Source: JAVVHH01 sp965199665
GTDB lineage: Bacteria > Pseudomonadota > Alphaproteobacteria > Acetobacterales > Acetobacteraceae
Length of the DNA stretch: 64,000 nt
NCBI GenBank assembly: GCA_965199665.1
Contig: OZ241208.1
Coordinates: 3,348,001 to 3,412,000, forward strand
Reading direction: 5' to 3'
Numbering within the stretch: position 1 is the first letter of the stretch; every line of letters starts with the position of its first letter. A program made the position numbers and the translations under genes. Below the pieces are notes generated by a model. The model saw only the letters and a program-made list of their open reading frames with translations, was not told where the DNA came from and ran no database searches. Shown here in pieces: positions 59,852-64,000 of the stretch.

Positions 59852-62800
59852 TCACCCTTCGATGGCGTCGCCGATTTGCGTCACCGTCGCGCCCACACCG
59901 AGCACCACGTCCAGGACGCCAGTCAGGACAGCCGCGGCAGGCGCCGCTTCCGTATTCTTGGTCAGCAGCAGGAATTTAAAGGCCCGCCCGAGCTGTGGCA
60001 CCAGGCTGTTGGCGGCATCCCAGCCGGTGTATGGGCTTCCTTGCTTGCGTTGCTCGACGATCGTCCAGATCGCGATCCCGGTCAGCGCGGCGCCGACGCC
60101 CGTATCCAGCACTGGGCCCAGCTCGGGCGTGTATTTCGCGAGCTTGCCGGTTGCGACGCTGAAGACGGAATCATACAGCAAAGGGACGAGCGAACCGCAC
60201 CAGAGTCCGACCGTCGTTGAATCCGCCGTCGTCCAATTGCCTGCGCCACTCGCGAACTGGCTGAAAGGCGCCCCGAGCGCCTGCGACGCCACCCCCTGGA
60301 TCACGCTCGTCCAGGACAGGAATGTCGGCAAACCCGGAAGCGGGTCGTCGATGAACACCAGCAAGTCGTTCCCGAGCGTGATGAACGTGCCGAAGAAAGC
60401 CGCCACGCCAGCCACAACGCCAAGCAACTCGATGATGTCGGCGGAAATGCCGGCGTCCTGAACGGCGGTGGCGGAGCCGCCGCCGATTTGCGGCCAGGGC
60501 AGGCCGTTGGTGATCAGTTTCTGGATGGCCGGGGTGTTGCTGAACGGCGGGGCCCCGTCATGCATGATCTTGTACAGGATCGTGCCCGGAACGGCGAAGA
60601 TCAGACAAAGCACGTCCAGAATGGTCAGGTCTTCCCCATTCGTGATGACGTGCTTGTATAGCCACGAGATCACGGGGATCTCGATCGTCGTGTTCCACGT
60701 GGCCTGCAGGCCAGTGACCGCGTCGACCGCCGCCCGCATGACCGCGAGCGTGATATCCTCGAGTCCCTCGAGAATCAGGAGCACCAGGTCCTTTGCGGCG
60801 ATCAGCAGGTCGAGCATCACTAGGTCGAAGAAACTGTGCGCGTCGGTGATCGTGCCGGTGACGAAGTTCTGCAGCTTGGTCGTCGCCGCATTCGTACGAC
60901 TGCCGGCCCAATGCTGCTGCACCTCCGACAGGATCGGGGCCGTATCCCCCACCCGCGCCAGCGCCGTTCCAGCGAGTAAGGCGCGACCGCCACCGCTGCC
61001 GAAATAGGTTTTGGTGCGGCTGTGCACGTAGTTGCAGCGCGTCCCATTCTGGGCGTAGCCCGTGTTCAGCGTGCTGGCCCCGAGCGCGTGGCCCGAGCCG
61101 CCGGCCGGCGTCGGCGGCTGCACGTCCGCGAAATTGTTGAAGGTCTGGCGTTGCTCGAAATGCTGCTCGAGGTCGTCGAACACGTTCGCGACGTTCGTTT
61201 CGACGGCGTTGAACCAGCCCGCCACGACCTCTTCCGCCTGCCCCATCTGAGCCACGGCGGTGGTCAGCAGCGAATTGATGCAGGATTTGATGACCCGGTG
61301 GGTGAGCAGGATATCGTCCCACTCGAAGAGCTGCATGATGAACTCGACCACGTCGACGATGGCTTGCCAGACCTTCTTGAGATCCCCGATGATGCGGTTG
61401 AAGACAGTCGACAGCGCATCCGCGGCCTGCCGCAGGGTTTTGACGATCCATTTGACGCCATTGATGACCAAGTGCAGCACGTCGTCGACGAGATGTGCGC
61501 TGATCTCCTCGAGCTTATCCCAGAGATACTTGAAGAAGTTGAGGATATCGCCGAGGAAGCCGGCGGAGTCGCCTTCCCCGTCCTGCGGTGACCGGGCGCG
61601 GGTCAGGCACTCCAAGCCTTGCGCCTCGTTCAGGACCTCGAACCGCGGTCCGGCCGGGTCGGTGAAACTCAGACGCCAGTGCCGCACCTCGACATGCTCC
61701 AGCGTGAGCCCATTCGGCGTCTCCTGCGGGTTCTGCCGCATCCATTGCCCAGCGGAGGTCACCGCCGACACGGCCCCGCTGGGATCGCCGTATTTCGGGC
61801 TGATCAGCCCGGCCGCGGACAGCGTTGCGACTGTGATCGGTTTGCCGGGGTCTTTGCCGGCCAGTCGGTTCGCCACCGATTGGGGGCTCGGGGGAACCGC
61901 GATGTCGGACTGCTTGAGCTGGACCACGTCGCCGTGGCACCAGCGCTGCGCCTTGGAGCCGTCGGCATTCGCGACGGTGAACGTCACGATCGGCGGCGTG
62001 AAGTCGCTGGCACGGGCGGCAACCAGGATCGTCCCGGTCGCGTCGACCGGCAGTTGGCCCGGCGTATTCGGGCCGATCTGGTGGCTGAGCTCCTCGGCCA
62101 CGATCGTGACGGGTCGATCGGCCGTCACCGTGACGATTGCGCCGCCGAGCGGTGTTTGCTGCGCGGTCAGCACCGTCAAATGCATGCTGTAGGTCGCCAA
62201 GCTCTTTGGCGCCGTCGTGGACGCGGTCGGTGCGGCCAGCCGCTCGAGCGACCAGACCATGTCCGACGCGGCCTGGGTCATGCGGGAGACGGTCTGGTCC
62301 AGCCCGGCGACGAACACCTCCGCCCCCGCCTGCATCATCGTCGGCGCGCTGATCGCGCCAATTTGGTTGCCCAGCGCCACCCAGGGCGCGAAGACTGGCG
62401 CGCCGCTGGCCGATGCGGCGGTCTGCCGCAGGACCCATAGGCGTTGGGTCGTCGTCTCCACCGCGAACAGGACCAGCAACCCGCCTCGTCCAAGCCCCAC
62501 GGTGGCCGACGATACCCCCGCCGGGCCGTTCGCCTGCCCGGAGAGTGCCGTTACCGACGGCGACGCCCCGTTATAGTCCAGGATTGAGTAAAGCGTGGTG
62601 TTCGTCCCGATCGCGAAAAGGCTGCCTGCCCCGGCTGTGCCGGGCATCGCGAGCACCTGGGCGACAGCAAGACCATCCGCGCCGAGCTGGACGGATCGCG
62701 GTCCTGGGCCCACCCAAGCGAAGTTACCGTCCGCGACTGAGGCGCCCTGGTAATGGAGCACCCCGGCATCGACCCAGAGCACAGTGAAACTGTCACCGCC

Positions 62801-63427
62801 CAGCGCCGGCATGAGCCGAAATGTGGCCGCGTTGGTCAGCGGAGGATCGAACTTCTCGAGAGGTTGCTCCCATATTACGTCGAACTGGCCGGCAACCGAC
62901 GCGACGAGATAGAACGAAACCGGGTCGATCGCGCCGGTTACGCCGTAGAGATACTGGTTGCCGGCTGGGTCGACATAAGTATCGGTCTGAAACGTGTAGC
63001 CGAGCGCGTTTCCCGCGTCGTCACCCAGCCCCGCCTGGCTCCAGCCGATCGACGGCGCGTACTGCATCCAGACCGCGCCGCTGCCGCTGCCGCTGCCGCT
63101 GACGGCAGGAAAATAGGTCAGCAGGTTGATGATGCCGCCCTGGCTGTAGGCCGCCAGCCGGCTCGGCTGCAGGCGCGTGTTCGGCGGCGGCTTCACGTCG
63201 ACCGTAAGCAGCGCCCAGCCCGAGTGCGAACTCGCGTCCGGGGTGAAATGGAGCAGCTCGCCAGCCGGATCGACCGTGATCAGGTTGCAGACGCCTGGCA
63301 TGTCGGCGTCCTGGACCGCCACGAACCGGCCCTCGAGATTGTCGCCCACCGGCGCGTCCTCGAGTTGCAGATAATCGTTGATGAGGCTGGACGTAATCCG
63401 GATGTCAGCCGCGTTGGGAAGGATCAC
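59852..63427 (-). CDS. 1191-residue protein of unrecognised family (beta-rich head, helical tail)
   Basis: I do not recognise this protein. Residues 1-400 are beta-rich with repeated VWxQ/LWVLRQ-like strands, suggesting a propeller; a Ser-Gly run (110-117) interrupts them. About 411-500 resembles an Ig-like beta-sandwich (MHLTVLTAQQTPLGGAIVTVTADRP). From 622 to 765 there are long amphipathic helices (DILNFFKYLWDKLEEISAHL, KKVWQAIVDVVEFIMQLFEWDDILLTH). 862-957 and 996-1185 contain more helices plus hydrophobic segments (DLVLLILEGLEDITLAV, IIELLGVVAGVAAFFGTF). No signal peptide is seen. The start is GTG 63427, with a weak site. The upstream gene on the same strand is collar-like, 24 bp away. 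A secreted or surface toxin-like or structural role is possible. Confidence 0.8.
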   Translation of the reverse strand: MILPNAADIRITSSLINDYLQLEDAPVGDNLEGRFVAVQDADMPGVCNLITVDPAGELLHFTPDASSHSGWALLTVDVKPPPNTRLQPSRLAAYSQGGIINLLTYFPAVSGSGSGSGAVWMQYAPSIGWSQAGLGDDAGNALGYTFQTDTYVDPAGNQYLYGVTGAIDPVSFYLVASVAGQFDVIWEQPLEKFDPPLTNAATFRLMPALGGDSFTVLWVDAGVLHYQGASVADGNFAWVGPGPRSVQLGADGLAVAQVLAMPGTAGAGSLFAIGTNTTLYSILDYNGASPSVTALSGQANGPAGVSSATVGLGRGGLLVLFAVETTTQRLWVLRQTAASASGAPVFAPWVALGNQIGAISAPTMMQAGAEVFVAGLDQTVSRMTQAASDMVWSLERLAAPTASTTAPKSLATYSMHLTVLTAQQTPLGGAIVTVTADRPVTIVAEELSHQIGPNTPGQLPVDATGTILVAARASDFTPPIVTFTVANADGSKAQRWCHGDVVQLKQSDIAVPPSPQSVANRLAGKDPGKPITVATLSAAGLISPKYGDPSGAVSAVTSAGQWMRQNPQETPNGLTLEHVEVRHWRLSFTDPAGPRFEVLNEAQGLECLTRARSPQDGEGDSAGFLGDILNFFKYLWDKLEEISAHLVDDVLHLVINGVKWIVKTLRQAADALSTVFNRIIGDLKKVWQAIVDVVEFIMQLFEWDDILLTHRVIKSCINSLLTTAVAQMGQAEEVVAGWFNAVETNVANVFDDLEQHFEQRQTFNNFADVQPPTPAGGSGHALGASTLNTGYAQNGTRCNYVHSRTKTYFGSGGGRALLAGTALARVGDTAPILSEVQQHWAGSRTNAATTKLQNFVTGTITDAHSFFDLVMLDLLIAAKDLVLLILEGLEDITLAVMRAAVDAVTGLQATWNTTIEIPVISWLYKHVITNGEDLTILDVLCLIFAVPGTILYKIMHDGAPPFSNTPAIQKLITNGLPWPQIGGGSATAVQDAGISADIIELLGVVAGVAAFFGTFITLGNDLLVFIDDPLPGLPTFLSWTSVIQGVASQALGAPFSQFASGAGNWTTADSTTVGLWCGSLVPLLYDSVFSVATGKLAKYTPELGPVLDTGVGAALTGIAIWTIVEQRKQGSPYTGWDAANSLVPQLGRAFKFLLLTKNTEAAPAAAVLTGVLDVVLGVGATVTQIGDAIEG

Positions 63428-63451
63428 GTCCGTTCTCTTTCTTCGACGTTG

Positions 63452-64000
63452 TCAGGGCGGCGACGCTTTCCCCGCGCAGGCCGGGTCCTGGTCGCCGGGC
63501 AGACAGGTTTGGCATTGGTTCACAACGACATACGGCAGCCCGGTCGAGGCCGCCGCCGTGGTGCCGGAGAAATCATACTGCTCGTTGCCGCCGTAGCCGC
63601 CGGCGCAGCAGCCCGAGGCGAGGGCCACGTTCGTGGGCGTCAGTTTCACCGCGCCGCTGAAGGCGTGGGTATGGGTGCGGTCTTCCCCCACCGCGAGCGG
63701 GTTCCCGCCGAACGCCACACCGGGCGTTCCGTCGGGAGGCAGCCCGACTATGAATCGCCCGCTCGTGGCGAGCGCCGGCTTCCATCCCGTCGGACAGTTT
63801 GCCGCGGTGAAAAACGTGTTCACATATTGGGGCACGCCGACGGGCGGATTTGTGTCGTGATGGTAATCCGTCTTTTGGCATAGCAGCAGCTGGAGGTAAG
63901 GCAGGTTCGTCGACGCTGCTTCGGTCTGGCCCACGAAGCTTTGCGAGCCGTCCGCTGCCGGATAGTCGTTGCCGTCGCCTGCAGCGCCGGCGAAAGACAC
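63452..64000 (-). CDS. Phage tail-collar-like protein, 5' end outside the window
   Basis: 182 visible residues. FFTAANCPTGWKPALATSGRFIVG is a tail-collar (microcystin-dependent-protein-like) signature. GEDRTHTHAFSGAV and a final STGLPYVVVNQCQTC follow the usual GHxHxF and STNLPY pattern. The leading part, FVGQTEAASTNLPYLQLLLCQKTD, is the tail of a preceding similar repeat, so at least two collar units existed. GTG at 64000 is probably an internal Val, and the gene continues to the right. It is rich in cysteine. It lies just upstream of the giant protein on the same strand. Confidence 0.75.
   Translation of the reverse strand: MSFAGAAGDGNDYPAADGSQSFVGQTEAASTNLPYLQLLLCQKTDYHHDTNPPVGVPQYVNTFFTAANCPTGWKPALATSGRFIVGLPPDGTPGVAFGGNPLAVGEDRTHTHAFSGAVKLTPTNVALASGCCAGGYGGNEQYDFSGTTAAASTGLPYVVVNQCQTCLPGDQDPACAGKASPP

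Noticed and set aside
63061..63110. CCGCTG hexamer repeats near the start of the giant gene as a microsatellite or regulatory repeat
   Set aside because: They simply encode a short Ser-Gly linker in the protein.
1..64000. CRISPR arrays, rRNA, tRNA genes or a replication origin
   Set aside because: No regularly spaced repeats with spacers, no rRNA-like segment, no cloverleaf sequence and no DnaA-box cluster were found by reading the gaps.

Overview
The window is a GC-rich (roughly two thirds G+C by eye) bacterial chromosome segment. Strong third-position G/C bias, Tat-like leaders, many LysR/GntR/TetR/XRE regulators, orphan ABC solute-binding proteins and frequent ATGA/GTGA/TTGA stop-start overlaps fit a soil or plant-associated alphaproteobacterium, for example an Acetobacteraceae/Rhodospirillales or Rhizobiales relative. 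This placement is inference. No rRNA, tRNA, CRISPR array or replication origin was seen.

Layout. 1-7615: a catabolic cluster with a PaaK-like acyl-CoA ligase, an isochorismatase-fold hydrolase, a hydantoinase/dihydropyrimidinase-like enzyme and an amidohydrolase_2 protein, then a convergent VAO-type FAD oxidase and a family-5 solute-binding protein. 7627-13258: an SDR stub, an NmrA-like/LysR divergent pair, a secreted DUF3829-like protein, and a membrane protein divergent from a TetR regulator. 13331-18038: Asp/Glu racemase, LysE exporter, PaiB-like FMN protein divergent from a MocR regulator broken by one in-frame TAG, a truncated solute-binding gene, and a secreted alpha/beta hydrolase. 18224-21826: a DctA-like symporter, a carboxymuconolactone-decarboxylase (CMD) protein, an SDR and a 2-pyrone-4,6-dicarboxylate-lactonase-like hydrolase. 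21985-27138: a LysR stub fused to an IS6-family transposase remnant, an XRE/SDR divergent pair, an aminotransferase fragment, a NIPSNAP protein and a lactate-monooxygenase-like flavoenzyme.

27452-40128 is the most coherent system. A minus-strand, mostly overlapping series runs gntR, livK-H-M-G-F transporter, cysteine hydrolase, PEP-mutase/isocitrate-lyase-family enzyme, two polysaccharide-deacetylase-fold (allantoinase-like) proteins, DUF4387 and AtuA. A divergent small ORF plus amidase lies beside the regulator. It reads as uptake and stepwise C-N and C-C cleavage of an unidentified nitrogenous acid. 40251-43262 is a nagB-nagA-solute-binding operon. 43784-48090 is a PLP decarboxylase-like, M81 metallopeptidase and family-5 binding-protein operon. 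48315-59565 holds LysR/MFS, NUDIX, FAD oxidoreductases (one broken), SDRs, an Asp/Glu-racemase-fold enzyme, another LysR, a second CMD protein, a quinone-oxidoreductase-like MDR, and an array of five 14-bp repeats. 59852-64000 carries a 1191-residue protein of unknown family, preceded by a phage tail-collar-like protein that runs off the window.

Gene debris is a theme. At least eight truncated or frame-disrupted genes lie between intact operons, suggesting a turnover-prone accessory catabolic region.
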